From: Jaltomata sinuosa
Lineage: Eukaryota; Streptophyta; Magnoliopsida; Solanales; Solanaceae
Direction: 5' to 3'
NCBI GenBank assembly: GCA_003996215.1
Contig: QJPP01000001.1
Coordinates: forward strand, 1,488,001 to 1,552,000
DNA: 64,000 bases
Part shown: piece by piece, positions 26,029-37,889 of the stretch
Position numbering within the stretch: position 1 is the first letter of the stretch
How the letters are laid out: every line of letters starts with the position of its first letter
Notes under the pieces: model-generated
What the model was told of the DNA's origin: nothing
Databases searched by the model: none
What the model saw: the letters and a program-made list of their open reading frames with translations, nothing else
Translations under genes and position numbers: made by a program

Positions 26029-26296
26029 TTGTCAGCATACACGAGCCATCCATCCAGGCCCATGATGATGTTGTGCAAGGCCCACTAAATTAAGCCCAAA
26101 AACCTACGCGACCCGGATATTATGAAAACCCGACCCAATGAGAGTAACTTGGAGCAAGTAACTCGAATTTGGATCCAGGAAGAAATTGGAACATTCCAAA
26201 AACTTCAAGCACTATTCCAAAATTCTTTCTCCAGAACATACCTTTTGCCCAGAATATGGTTGACAGTTGCAGAAACAAAAATAGAAGAGAAGAAAT

Positions 26297-29200
26297 ATGC
26301 CTCTTGTTCATCACAGAATTCCTCTTCTCTTCTTTCCCAACACCACCAGAAAACTAATCCCAATTCACTCCATGTCCACTTCATCATCACAAACAACTCC
26401 TCACCAATCGGACCACCACCATCAACAAGAAGAAGATGAAGAAAAACAAGCTTCATTAGCCCAAGTTTTGAAGTACCACAAAGAAACGAAGCATTCTTTC
26501 ACCAACTACGCTCGTGGCCCTCGTGGTCTTGATTGGGCAAATCAACCCAACCCTTTTCGCCGTTACGCTTCTTCTCCACTCATCCCTCTGTTACACCCTC
26601 CCTATTCTGATGAATCTCCTCTTTACGCATCACTTTTCAAGACTCTCCCTTTTCCAAAACCCATTTCTCAATCCACAATTTCTCAGCTTTTCTATGATTC
26701 TTTAGCCTTATCAGCTTGGAAATCGACTGGGTTTTCGACCTGGTCCCTTCGTGTAAACCCTAGTAGCGGAAACCTTCATCCAACTGAAGCGTATATTATT
26801 TGTCCACCTATTGAATCAGTGTCAGACAAAAGTTTTGTGGCTCATTATGCTCCAAAAGAGCATTCTTTGGAAATTAGAGCCCAATTTCCATCTGGGATTT
26901 TCACAAAGTTCTTCCCTGAAAATTCTTTCGTTATTGGGTTATCATCTATTTTTTGGAGGGAAGCTTGGAAGTATGGTGAAAGGGCATTTAGGTATTGTAA
27001 TCATGATGTGGGTCATGCTATTGCTGCTGTTTCAATGGCAGCAGCAGGGCTTGGATGGGATGTGAAAGTTCTAGATGGATTAGGTTATGAGGAGTTAGAG
27101 AAGTTAACGGGCCTTGAAAATTTTCCCAAGTTTAAAATCCCATCTCGACCCATAAAAGGAGCAATGCCGGAGATTGAGTTTGAGCATCCAGATTGTGTTC
27201 TTTTGGTTTTTCCTAGTGGTTTGAATGAATCTGTAGTGGATTATAAGGAGTTGAGCTGTGCAATATCGGAGTTTTCACGTTTGGATTGGAAGGGCAAGCC
27301 TAATGTGCTTAGTAAAGAACACATTTGTTGGGATATTATATATAGAACAGCTGAAGCATCGAAAAAGCCATTGACAATGTCTAATTTATCATCAGTAGTT
27401 GATCCATTTCAGAGTAGTGGAACATTTAGTGAAAGCTCTTATAAGGATTTAAGTTTAAGGGAAGTGGTTAGAAAGCGTAGGAGCGCAGTTGATATGGATG
27501 GTTCTACCGTAATGGCTAAAGAAACATTTTATCAGATATTGTTGCATTGTATGCCTTCTGGTTCACGCGACGGAGAGAAACATGTTAAGCAACTGGCATT
27601 GCCATTTAGGTCACTTGCTTGGGATAGTGAAGTCCATGCTGCTCTGTTTGTTCATAGAGTTGTTGGCTTGCCAAAAGGATTATATTTTTTGGTGAGAAAT
27701 GAGAACCATCTGGATGATCTTAAGAAAGATACTAGAGCTGAGTTTAAATGGGTGAAGCCTGATGGTTGTCCTGGTGATCTTCCTCTGTATGAGCTGGCAA
27801 GAGGCGACTGCGGGGAACTTTCAAAACGATTGTCATGCCATCAGGTACTTATTTTCTGCTCTTTAATATGATCATATTAGTGAGGATTTTTTTTGTTAAG
27901 TCATATTAGCTGGGATAAAAAATTATAAATGCCGGAATGAAACAGGACCAAATGGATCCAAACAGATATTGGGGATTCTCAGAGCTTACCCCATTTAGTT
28001 TGGTGTTGAAACTTAATGGTTGTTGTTGTTCTTTGATATGAATATATGATCATACTTGCAGATAACATATACCTATGTGATTCAGCGCGTATTTTGTGAT
28101 CATATTCTCGGAACCAAAAGATATAGTACTGTAACATTTTTTCACTTCATATCCACAATTTCATCCCCGGCTTCTCTATTATCTCGTTCTTATGTGCTTT
28201 TGCACACAGATCACTGTTACAGTTATGGTTCCTACAATATTGTCATTGTGGCAGAAGTTTTTCGAAAAAGTTGTCGTATAAAAATTGAAAAGATTTATAA
28301 CTTGTTGTTACCATTGTCAACGGAATCTTGGTTGAGTAACCGAAAAATCTTTTTTCTTTTCCCTCTCCTTCATACGAAGTGCTTCTATTCTGTAGACTAG
28401 AACTCTGAGTATAATTTGAATGAAGTGTTTCCATTCTTCAACTAGAGATCAATATGTGTCTTCCTGTGAAATAAAGCTAAAGACAAGGGTAAAACAAACT
28501 TTTTGTCCAACTTAATATATCTTGATGGCAAATGGAGATGATCCTTTACTTGTTTTCTCTCTCTTTCAGTTGTCATATTATGTAGATGAACTTCACAGTC
28601 AGATCAAGCTCATTTGCTGCTTGTGATGCTTCAAATGACCTCTTCTTTATGGATATTTATTATACAGGACATTGCTAGTGATGGCTGCTTCAGCTTGGGT
28701 ATGATTGCACATTTTGAGCCCACTTTGCGCAACAAGGGTTCCTGGATGTACCCACGGTTATTTTGGGAGACAGGAGTGCTCGGCCAAGTTTTGTATCTTG
28801 AATCACATGCAGTTGGCATCTCTTCTACCGGAATTGGCTGCTTCTTTGACGATCCTGGTATATCCTCTCTACTCTTTTTCTCTTTAACTTATAATAGAAG
28901 TATAGGCCTCGGACTTACACTTGCCATAGTTAGTCTCCTTCCTTGTGGAATCTCTTTTAGTACTCCCTTCGTTTCACTTTCTTTGTCTGGTTTTGATGTG
29001 ACATGGAGTTTAAGAAAGAAAGTAAAGAAAACTTTTTAATCTTGTGGTCTTAAACTAAAGATATGTAGAATGTACCAAACTGTCCTTTAATCTTGTGGTC
29101 TTAAACATGCCGTGTGGAAAGTTGAAATTTGGGAGTTGCCAAAAAAGGAAAGAGACGTTCTTATAGAAACGGACTAAAGAGGAAAGTAAGACAAACAAAT

Positions 29201-30347
29201 TGAAACGGAAGGGGTTATAATTTCATGGAAGCTGGACTCAGTAACATCTTAGAATTATAATTTCTGCTTAAGATGCGTAAAAAGATATTCTCATCTGATT
29301 CCAGATATTGCCTGTTCCCAGTCTTAAAGACAAAAGGACATCCCGAAAAAAGGTAAAAGGGAAAGGGTAACCTGAACTTGCCATGTCATATCCTTTCAGT
29401 TCAGGTTGAACCAGCTATTAGCTTGAGTAATGATGCACCAATCAGTCCCATCACCAATGACACACCTTCCCCCCAAAAAAAAGGACAAGGGAAGGAAAAA
29501 AAATAGAAGAATTGAAAATAGTAGTAGTAGGTGGTTCACCTGTGTATGACTACACTATAGTTCAAAAAAATTTCTAGCAGCTCTTTGCTGAAAGGAAAGA
29601 ATTGGTCAGTGTCTACTTGAAGCAAGAGTATCGCCGCCACTCTCTTTTCTAGAATAGGTAGATGTAAGAGGCTGGGCAGAAATAAATTCATGAATCCTGA
29701 ATTAGAATTGCATAGCAATCAGTTCTTGAAGGTAGAGTTAGAGGCTGCAAGGTTTATCAGTGTAACACTCCACTATATATCCTTTTTTCTGATACTGGTA
29801 TCCAGGCATTAGTCTATCATAATCTGGTTGTAGGGTTAGCTTACCGGGGTTCATGCTGGATATATTTTTTCTAATGTAAAGACCATTCATATGGTTATAA
29901 CTTCTGTTTAAATCACCTTGTTTTTTCGTAGAAATCTGTCGCATAGAAAACTTTGCGTATGTACTACTTCCAAAGCACAAAAAATCTTAGTAATCATATC
30001 AACGAAATGCGAACCTGAACATATGCATATATCATCCATCTGGATTTTTTGCCATTTGACATGAGTGAATATGTCTATTGTGCCCCTTTCCATCTTCCCC
30101 TTTCTTCTACCAGATAATTAGTAAGCGGTGTTGTGTTTTGGCTTGATAACTTTATTTGACTAGATTAATTGGATGTTGTAGTGCAACTAATCTGTTGCCT
30201 TTTGCGTGATTGTTGCCAGTACATGAAGTTCTTGGGCTAAAAGGATCAAAGTTTCAGAGCCTCTATCATTTTACAGTTGGAGGTCCAGTTGTCGACAAGA
30301 GAATAATGAGTTTGCCAGCATACCCAGGCCCAAGCAATGATGCATGA
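26297..30347 (+). CDS. Two-domain SagB-type nitroreductase-like flavoprotein
   Basis: Three exons join in frame: 26297-27844, 28668-28857 and 30220-30347, coding for 621 residues. Residues 125-330 form one nitroreductase-like domain with SSGNLHPTEAYI (157-167), the hallmark of SagB/ThcOx-type FMN oxidoreductases. A second, more diverged domain covers about 390-605: SLREVVRKRRSAVDM, then EVHAALFVHRVVGLPKGLY, and WETGVLGQVLYLESHAVG and GIGCFFDDP in exon 2, which resemble family motifs. In bacteria such enzymes oxidise azoline rings in peptide products; other members reduce quinones or nitro compounds. The plant role is unknown to me. The first 25 residues before MSTSSS (26372) could be a weak organelle signal, or translation may start at 26372. 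An overlapping upstream ATG in another frame lies at 26122. Domain family is likely; function is open. Confidence 0.85.
28963..29214. mobile_element. Stowaway-like MITE in intron 2 of the nitroreductase-like gene
   Basis: The left end, ctcccttcgtttcactttc, pairs with the inverted right end, ccccttccgtttcaatttg. TA lies at both borders. The 252-base interior has no frame; the reading frame that runs into it from exon 2 is chance. Confidence 0.75.
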
Positions 30348-31853
30348 TCTGAAGAATAGTGTAGGTTGTCTGACTCGTTATGTCCAATGTCACAAACATA
30401 ACAAGCTATCACACGCTGATTTTCACATAAATTGGGTTGCAAGGAGGTTTACTGCTCATATTTCTCAGAGAAAAAGGGAGAAAATAAAAATTCCTAAAAC
30501 CTAAAAGGTAGAAGAAAATGTATGTCCTTGACGTGTTACATTATATAGTTAGGAAACACAGTTGAATCTCTGAAAATGTAATCAACTTATGCTTATGCCA
30601 ATCCCATCATTGTACAGAACCAACATTTTTCTTCATCTCTGTTCAAGCATTGCAGCATCTTTTCCGAAGTCTGTATGTTGACATTGCAGATATTAGTCAT
30701 GATGTGAAAGACTTGGAGGGGGTGTACTTTTACTGGCTGTTTCCGATTCATAGATCGTGAACACGTTCAGGTTACTTATATAAATTGTAGTTTCATATGT
30801 TCAAGTCAAGTAAAGTTGAAATTACAGTATTTTCTCGCGGCTTCTCCCTCCTCTCCCCGGCATTCTTGCGTGTTTTATTTTTCTTGGTACTGGTGGTTGT
30901 GGTGGTTGTTGGTGTTGGTGTTCTATTTTTGGGTTAGAATGATAACTTCTATTGCTTAAGTCAAAATGTTACAGGGAGCTGTTGGTGTTATACTGTTATT
31001 ATCATGACTGACATTTTAAACATTTTGTCTAAGAAAAATTTCTCTCAACCCAAGGGTATGACAGGGACTATAAACAAACTGTCTAAGAAGAGTTTGTCTC
31101 AACACCTAGTGTGGGACTGTGGACTATCGATCAATAAATGGGAATGTGGTCTATGATCAATAAAGTGGAAAAAAATTAAATTTTATTTATAGATTAAATA
31201 AATGTTAGGTAATTATTTCTATTAGTTTATATTTTTTCTAAATACAGTTATTCAATACATGTGTTGGTGCGGAGTAGTGACATAAATATCAAAATTCAAA
31301 CGGGATTGTGATAGAAGGAATAGTTAAAAATGTTTGAAATGCAATCACTTTCTGCCCCATCACTTTTCAATGTGAAGTCAATCGTATAAGGTCAGCCATT
31401 CAATGATCTAATAATTACTATAGTTATAGTCTATACCTATATACAGCAGAATAATATTACATATTTTCCTCAAATTATTTTATTTGTTATTCTTATTAAA
31501 ATAAATAATTTAAAATAATTATCATTAAAGAAAATTAAGATATAATTAAGTATATTTTTTAAATTTTATCTTTAATAATAATTATTGACTAATTATCATA
31601 TAAATTTAAGTGAAAGGCATATACAATAATACACCTATTTCAATATTATGATTGGTTAGATTAACTTCTTTTTTTTATTGACGAGAGATTAAAGAGAGAA
31701 ATAAAAAGCTATGTCAATTCATATATAAATCAACCCTATTAAAGAGAGAAATGGAAAGCTAAATCATTCTAAAAAGAAATAAAATATTTCTTTCATTTAT
31801 AAATCAATCTCAATATATTTCTCCCCCAACTTCTTTACCTTTTATTACCTTTT
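30348..31853. other. 3' region of the nitroreductase-like gene and intergenic AT-rich DNA
   Basis: No gene was seen. A small tandem duplication around aaagagagaaat occurs at about 31690-31810, and gtctaagaa-type repeats at 31027-31090. Confidence 0.5.
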
Positions 31854-32105
31854 ACTCCTCCCGTTTCAATTTATTATTTATTTGACCTACTTTTTTTTAG
31901 TCCGTTTAAAAAAAAATCCTTTCCCATTTTAGCAACTTTGAAATTTTAATTTTTCACATAGCATGTTTAAAACTATAAGATTAAATGATATTTTAGTACA
32001 TTTGACATATATTTAATTTAAAATCATAAGATTTAAAAGTTTTTTCTATTTTTCTTAAACTTCCTGTCAAGTTAAAACATGTCAATCAATTTGAAACGGA
32101 GGGAC
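31854..32105. mobile_element. Stowaway-like MITE upstream of the GIL1-like gene
   Basis: The left end, actcctcccgtttcaattta, pairs with the inverted right end, agtccctccgtttcaaattg. It lies about 200 bases upstream of the putative first (untranslated) exon of the GIL1-like gene and may be in its promoter. Confidence 0.75.
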
Positions 32106-32120
32106 TATTTTATTGTCTTT

Positions 32121-32123
<3 letters not shown>

Positions 32124-32183
<60 letters not shown>
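32124..32183. repeat. (ATT)n microsatellite
   Basis: About 19 uninterrupted ATT units lie directly after the Stowaway-like MITE. Trinucleotide growth at the end of a MITE is common. Confidence 0.95.
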
Positions 32184-32184
<1 letters not shown>

Positions 32185-32289
32185 AGTATTGCGAGTGGGG
32201 GTGGTAATCATCTCAATTATAGAAAGCACCAAACCCAACAGGCGTGCGAGCACCGAAAGATTAATTAAAAAAAGACAAAGCAAGAGTTG

Positions 32290-32370
32290 CTTCCCAATGT
32301 CTGAGATACTGTCGGAAAACTCCACCACCATCACCTCTGCTCTTCACTTCCGGTAACAGATCTCCGATCA
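32290..32370 (+). other. Possible first (5' UTR) exon of the GIL1-like gene
   Basis: A C/T-rich leader with ctccaccaccatcacctc ends gatcag before a gtacccctttttc donor at 32371. The next fitting acceptor before the coding exon is gggttttacag at 39352-39362. No coding exon was found in the 7 kb between. The pairing is inferred; the leader could instead belong to an unrecognised transcript. Confidence 0.4.
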
Positions 32371-33370
32371 GGTACCCCTTTTTCTCTTTATAACCAAACG
32401 CCCTTTTTTTTTGCCTCTTTTGGGTTTTATATAATTTATTTTCTTGAAGAAATAGACACTACATCTCTTAGGGTTTTACCATCATTTTGAAAAAATGAAG
32501 AAGAAAAGAGCAACCTTTATTGCTTACCATGTAATTTTTATGGGGTTTGCTTTATTCTCTGATTGTTTTAAACAATTGGGGTTTTACTTGATTTAGTGAT
32601 TTCATAGAAGGACATCCTTAACACGCCCATGTCCCAACTTCAAGAACAAGAAGAAGAAGAAAGGGGTTACTGTGATTTTTGACCTTGTATAAACAAATGG
32701 GTTAATGGGTGTTTTTTGTTTTGTGAAAGAATTGCAGTTAGATGTTTATATTGCTAATCTTGCTATTTTTTTATTTTTTTGCAGTGTTAAGGTTATTATG
32801 TATGTTGGACACTTTCAGTCGTTGATGTGTAGTTTTTCTAGGTATGTTATTTGGATTATTCTATTTTTTTGTTACATTTGTGGTATCATACTTAGAAGAC
32901 TGTGTACCTGTTTACTTAATTCTCACGTTAGCGCCACTTATCGAGGTGTTTTTATGTTCAATTTCCTTACTTTCTATGAATGTGTATATGATTTGTGTCT
33001 CTTTGAGGCTCTTGATCTACCTGAGTCTGTTCATGTAGTTTTTGGCAAGTTTGTGCTGATTTTGAGTTTATTTTTGGAGCCTTCTGGCTATTCAACATTG
33101 GATCGCTTTTTGTTTTTACTTTTCTGGAATACATTTCAGTGGCAAGCTGATTCCTTTGTTCCATATGCGTTTTCTCTTAAAGTTACATCCCCGTGTTATC
33201 TATTCTAGGTTATCCATTATCTCTATGGTCTTCGTGGTTCAAATTAAGTGTCAAAGCTTTTATCTTCCAATATGTTAGAGTCAACTTTGAGAAACCGCTA
33301 CCTTTTGAGAGAGATCTTCATAGCAAGTTAGAGAAGTAAGGAACTTTGATACTTCAATAAAGCATTTGTG
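32371..33370. other. T-rich stretch, putative intron
   Basis: A 167-codon frame at 32705-33208 is rich in Phe, Leu, Cys and Tyr because the strand is T-rich. It has no recognisable domain. It is best read as intron sequence. Confidence 0.45.
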
Positions 33371-33605
33371 GTTTTTTTTAATGACCTTGGTGTCCGGGCC
33401 AGCTTGCCCGCACCTCGTCTAATTCCACGCGATATCTGCCACCTCCCACCGGCAACATGTATCAGCTATCAGGTAACTCTGTCCACTAAGGCTAGAACAG
33501 ATGGGAAGAATCACCTAGTTTTTTTGTCTCTGCTGAGATTTGAACATGAGACCTCATGGTTCTTAACCCACTTCATTGACCACTAGGCCACACCATTGGG
33601 TGCCG
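33371..33605 (-). mobile_element. Full-length SolS-type SINE
   Basis: On the minus strand it begins with a tRNA-like head, tggcctagtggtcaatgaag (A box region), then atgttcaaatctcag (B box), and ends in an A-tail (poly-T at 33372-33379 on plus). It is flanked by a perfect 14-base target duplication, ataaagcatttgtg, at 33357-33370 and 33606-33619. A 5'-truncated relative lies at 56016-56188. Confidence 0.9.
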
Positions 33606-33619
33606 ATAAAGCATTTGTG

Positions 33620-34152
33620 CTTTGTGATTGTAGAATGTGAAAATTTACCCCGCCAATTCTGGACATATAGAATTAATTCAAGACTGGTGTGGAAAGGGTG
33701 AGATGTCTTCAATCAACTTCAAGAAACTCATTCGATAAGAAGGCTATTTGAAGTCACATGGCAGATGTCCCAAAATACCTACAATCTTTTGGAATCAATA
33801 CTGACTTAACTGAGAACAAAACATAATAGAAGCAACCCATGAAGGCATAGCAAGGTTCGGTGGTTTCCAGGACTGTAGGCAAAAGATTTGATGCTTATGA
33901 GGGATCTTTGGTTAGAGACTGTATGTCAATGTAGGAATGAGTGTGCGATTTAGAAAAATTCTGGTTTTATAAAACTCTTTATAGCTGAAAGTACAAATTA
34001 TATAGTATTGGAGCGAAATTGGCCTGATTGAATTGATATATACAAAGGATTCACGTAGTCGGCTCAGACTGATTTGGAGATGAGCCTAGTTTTTGCCCAA
34101 TCCGTTGATCAGGAAAGACTCCATTGGGAAAAATTGAAGTATATATTTTCTT
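33620..34152. other. Unassigned stretch
   Basis: No gene or transposon was recognised. It lies between the SINE and the left arm of the inverted-repeat element. Confidence 0.4.
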
Positions 34153-35974
34153 CTTCAAATGAATAGTAAGATTCTTATTCACTTCACATGATTTATGAAA
34201 GACTCCAAATGAATAGTAAGATTCTGATTCTTATTCACTTTACATGATTTATGTGACTCCAAATACAACAACAACATACCCAGTGTATTTATGTGACTCC
34301 AAATGAATAGTAAGACTCGTATTCACTTCACTTTTTTTTTTTTTGAACTTGGTAAGTTTAACTTGTATTCACTTCACTTGACGGATGGTAAAACAAAAAA
34401 GACATAATTATATATGAAAGACTCCAAGGGAACAATGGAAGTATTCATTTTCTTCTTGGCAGTATAATGACAATTAGTTATGGAGTCTTCTCGTTTAAAT
34501 TTAATATGTATGTCGTATATTACTTTTTAAATAATTTATTGGCTAGTTAATCGTCATCATCAATTGAACTGTGTCAATTGCAAAATTTAACCATCTAAAT
34601 AGTTGACGAATAGCAAAACTTAAAATTGCATATAACACTGACGATTAAAAAAAGTTAACATACATATCACATTGATGTTAAAAAGAAGTTAACATACATA
34701 TCACATTGATGAATAACAACAGTTAACGTACTTCTTTAAATAATTGACGAATATTAAAAGTTAATATATTTAAATATGTCTTAGATTGCCTCGAGTGCCG
34801 CAATCAGTTTGATGATGAATCCTTGTTGAACGGCACAATTCAGCCTCCGCATTCTCTTTTGCGTTCTATACAGGTCATACAAGAAAGCCGTTAACACATT
34901 AATCATCTAAAATAAAAAACCTTAATAATTTAAAGCAACAACTTACCTGTGTGGTTGGTTCAACTGCATCAGCAAAACTAAACCTTCTGTCGCCTTCTTG
35001 CCTCCAAGTGTGCATTGAGCTTCCTAGCTGATAAAAAAGGGCAGCCTGGTGCACTAAAGCTCCCGCTATGCGCAGGGTCCGGGGAAGGGCGCAGGGTCAG
35101 CTGCCTACCTTATAATCAAAGAAAATATTTCCCGACGATCCAACTTGATTCCAAGCCTGTGGATTGCTAAATGCAGCAAATCCAAGAGGTTTAGCTAATG
35201 GAGTAACCATATCTGTTGAGTGATACGGCGCCTCCGGCGTTACCATGGATGGAAAATTGGAACCTCGGATGATGTTGTTGCATTGTACTGGGGCTATGTA
35301 TATCCATAACTGGATGATACGGGCTTCAATTATCATAAGTGATTGCTTCTTGGTGTTGATCATTACCAACTCCATCCTCATCTACTAGTTGGTGACGGAC
35401 ACCTCTTCGGCCCCGTCGGTAGCACCACCCAGACGCACTCCAACCCGAGCGCCCGTAGCTCGCTGTCGACGCTGAGTTGGCACTTCTGGTGGGTCTTCGT
35501 TCTCTGCCGGCCAGGAGTGAAACTCAACCTCGACCCCTAGGCAACAACATTTAAAACACCCATAGAATTGTCAACAAACACTTCCATTAATTCCTTAACC
35601 AAGTCAGTTGTTGAGGGGTTGTGCGGAATATTATAAGCATGCTGGTGGGTCTGATGAAGTCCACGAGTCTAAATTATCATTTTTTAAAGAATAGGTCATG
35701 TAAAACCTATATAAAAAAACTACTATGTAAAACAATTAAGCAACATACCAGTGCCTCGTGCCTCCCACCAAGATATTGATATCCCCTTAGCACATTATGG
35801 ATTGGATTCCCTATGAAAGAGCGCGAGTGAATTCTATACCATTTAAAGTATGCAAAATTCAGTCGCGACACTTGCTGAGTTAGGGGAGCCTGTGATGTAT
35901 TATTCAGACGATTTTCCCTTAGAGTCTTTCATAAATCATATGAAGTGAATAAGAATCTTACTATTCATTTGAAG
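34153..35974 (-). mobile_element. Inverted-repeat element carrying a plant mobile domain remnant
   Basis: The outermost 53 bases at 34153-34205 and 35922-35974 are inverted copies with a single mismatch. The left arm is followed by two or three partial tandem copies of the same unit up to about 34330. On the minus strand, 35752-35890 reads FKWYRIHSRSFIGNPIH and GYQYLGGRHEAL, which resembles the plant mobile domain (aminotransferase-like PMD) found in Mutator-like transposons and in MAIN-type genes. Further minus-strand coding-like pieces at 34950-35540 are broken by stops. It appears decayed. Confidence 0.55.
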
Positions 35975-36024
35975 AAAGAAATGAATATTTCAAAAAAAAT
36001 ATCTTGGAGTCTAGGAAATCTATT

Positions 36025-36445
36025 AAAATAAACTAAAATTAGGCTAAATATTGTCAATTTCAGGAGAAATGAAAATGGTGCAAAAATTAGGTCTTCACAA
36101 TGTCAACTCCGATAGGGTAAGTTTATGGAGAAAAATTATGAAATAAAAGGAATTCATTGCGTGGGTTGACTTTGGTGTTGGTTGTGGAAGGAGTACCTGA
36201 TTTTGGTAGAACATGTGATATAATGGCTATTATTGAAAAATGAATAATCACCAGGCTGCCCTTACTAGAAAATGAATAACCATGTTTGGAGGGGAAGGGG
36301 TTCAAATCTCTCCCTGAATTCCTTATATAGAGAACTTGCTGGAACAGGGTAAAGGAAGCACATTCATGCGTGGATTAAGGTCACGTTCTTCGCTTGGCAG
36401 GCAATTATCCATGTTGCATAGATAGGTGGTTAGATTTTTGTGAAA
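36025..36445. repeat. Direct repeat copy A (paired with 37890-38475)
   Basis: Shared stretches include ggtgcaaaaattaggt, gaattatgaaataaaagg-type and ggaattcattgc, and agagaacttg-tggaacagggt followed by ggtggttagatttttgtga. The order is the same in both copies, about 1.86 kb apart, with many substitutions and one copy missing internal bases. No gene was recognised. Confidence 0.8.
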
Positions 36446-36560
36446 TCTAGGATTCACCCTATATATAAATATATTACCAATCTCGAAAAAATCTAGGATT
36501 CACCCTATATATAAATATGTTTACCAATCTCAAAAAAAATCTAGGATTCACCCATTGGCT
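36443..36560. repeat. Short tandem repeat, about 46-49 base unit
   Basis: The segment aaatctaggattcaccc begins at 36443, 36489 and 36538, joined by ctatatataaatat-type sequence, making two full units and a partial third. It sits at the end of direct repeat copy A and is absent from copy B. Confidence 0.85.
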
Positions 36561-37012
36561 AGTACTTATCCTGCCTCTTCTTGGCTGATTTTGAAAGGAG
36601 GGTTTGGGTTGGGATTTCCCCCCTAAGCCCTAATTCTTGAGACCCTTTAAAAATCTCCTTCTCTATCAAATCTGGGCAGCAACTCTGAAATTCAAAAGTA
36701 GCAAAAAAATACTAAAGTGTTTAAGCTCTTCTTTCATTGTTACTACTGTGGTGGTGCTTGTTTTTTGTTGTGTTCGATAGCTGTTGAGGGAAGACAAAGT
36801 TCTTCATTGCTGTTCGTTCCAATTTTCTGTACATTAGGTAAATTCGAAAGCCTTGTAATGTAAATTTTCCTGGTATCAAAGATAGGTTAAGTGTTTAGCT
36901 TTGTTGGTGGGTATTGAATGCTATTTCTTTGGTAGAATGTTGAATTCCAGTGAGAAGATTTTATTAAGTTCCTATTTTGTCTTGTTCAAGTCTTTTCCTA
37001 TGATTGGGCATG

Positions 37013-37281
37013 GGATGTCGCCCCCTTAGCAATCATGTGGGTCATTTGGAAAGAGAGAAATAGGAGGGCTTTCGAAGGGGTGGAGCAAGATTTTGTAAAG
37101 TTGCAAAATAGTGTTGTCTTTAGTTTATTTTTGGTGTACGTACGAGGTCCCTATCTGTATAGAGGATTGGATCTCTTTTGTTGAGAACCTTATTTTGATG
37201 TAGGTCCTCCTCTTTCTGTTTACATCTTGTAATCGGGGATTTCCCAATTGTTAATAAAATTATTTACCTTATAAAAAAAAA
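37013..37281 (+). mobile_element. 5'-truncated LINE (3' end only)
   Basis: The reading frame WDVAPLAIMWVIWKERNRR matches the C-terminal end of LINE ORF2 proteins, and the copy ends in a 3' UTR with an A-rich tail at about 37272-37281. It is flanked by imperfect 22-base target duplications (tctttt-cctatgatt-gggcatg at 36991-37012 and tctttg-cctatgatt-ctgcatg at 37282-37303; 19 of 22 match). Confidence 0.8.
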
Positions 37282-37303
37282 TCTTTGCCTATGATTCTGC
37301 ATG

Positions 37304-37889
37304 TTTTTTCTCTCTTTTTAGTCTTTTTGTCTTGCGTCATTGACAAGAGTCAGTTAGGCTTTTGTTTGTTTGGGTTTGCATCATGTGCATTTGAGTTGGC
37401 ACACCCTTTTTTAAAAGGAAGGTGTTAAAGAGTTTTTCCATTTGAAGTGATGTCTTGAGAATGGATTATTTATTCGGTGTTGCCATTTGGAATTGAGTTT
37501 TGGTGTTAATTTGAATCCCTAATCACAGGAAAGATTTTGACTCCTAAATTATTGGTCTGCAAAAACAAGGCCTGGTAATGAATTCTGTTTGACTGCGAAA
37601 ACTAGATCGGGTAAGGAATTCTGTTGACCAGGGAAAGTGTTAACGGTAAGCTATTAACGGTAAGCTACTAACACCCACAACTCAAACGCATGCGTAAATT
37701 AGGTGTTCACAATTACATTAAACTTAATTAAACTAAAGACCATGTAAGCTAGTTAATTAATTTAATTAACTGATTAAGTAATTAATTAACACTAAAATGC
37801 GCAAATAAAGAAAGAATTTCTTTTGTGCATTTTGTGAATGAGAGATGCAATTAAAAAATGCACCAAAATTTGGAAATCCATAAAAATAT
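37304..37889. other. Unassigned stretch within the putative UTR intron
   Basis: No gene was seen. A 17-base tandem duplication around ttaacggtaagcta lies near 37637-37670 and a ttaattaa-rich stretch near 37750-37790. Confidence 0.45.

Noticed and set aside
28614..29039. 141-codon frame around exon 2 of the nitroreductase-like gene
   Set aside because: Only 28668-28857 is exon; the rest is intron, including the start of a MITE.
13915..30347. A metabolic cluster linking transporter, arginase and nitroreductase-like gene
   Set aside because: The genes belong to unrelated families found across plants and differ in orientation, and no shared regulatory motif was seen.
32705..33208. 167-codon frame with many hydrophobic residues
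   Set aside because: The composition follows from a T-rich strand, no family is recognisable, and it lies in a putative intron after a leader-like exon.
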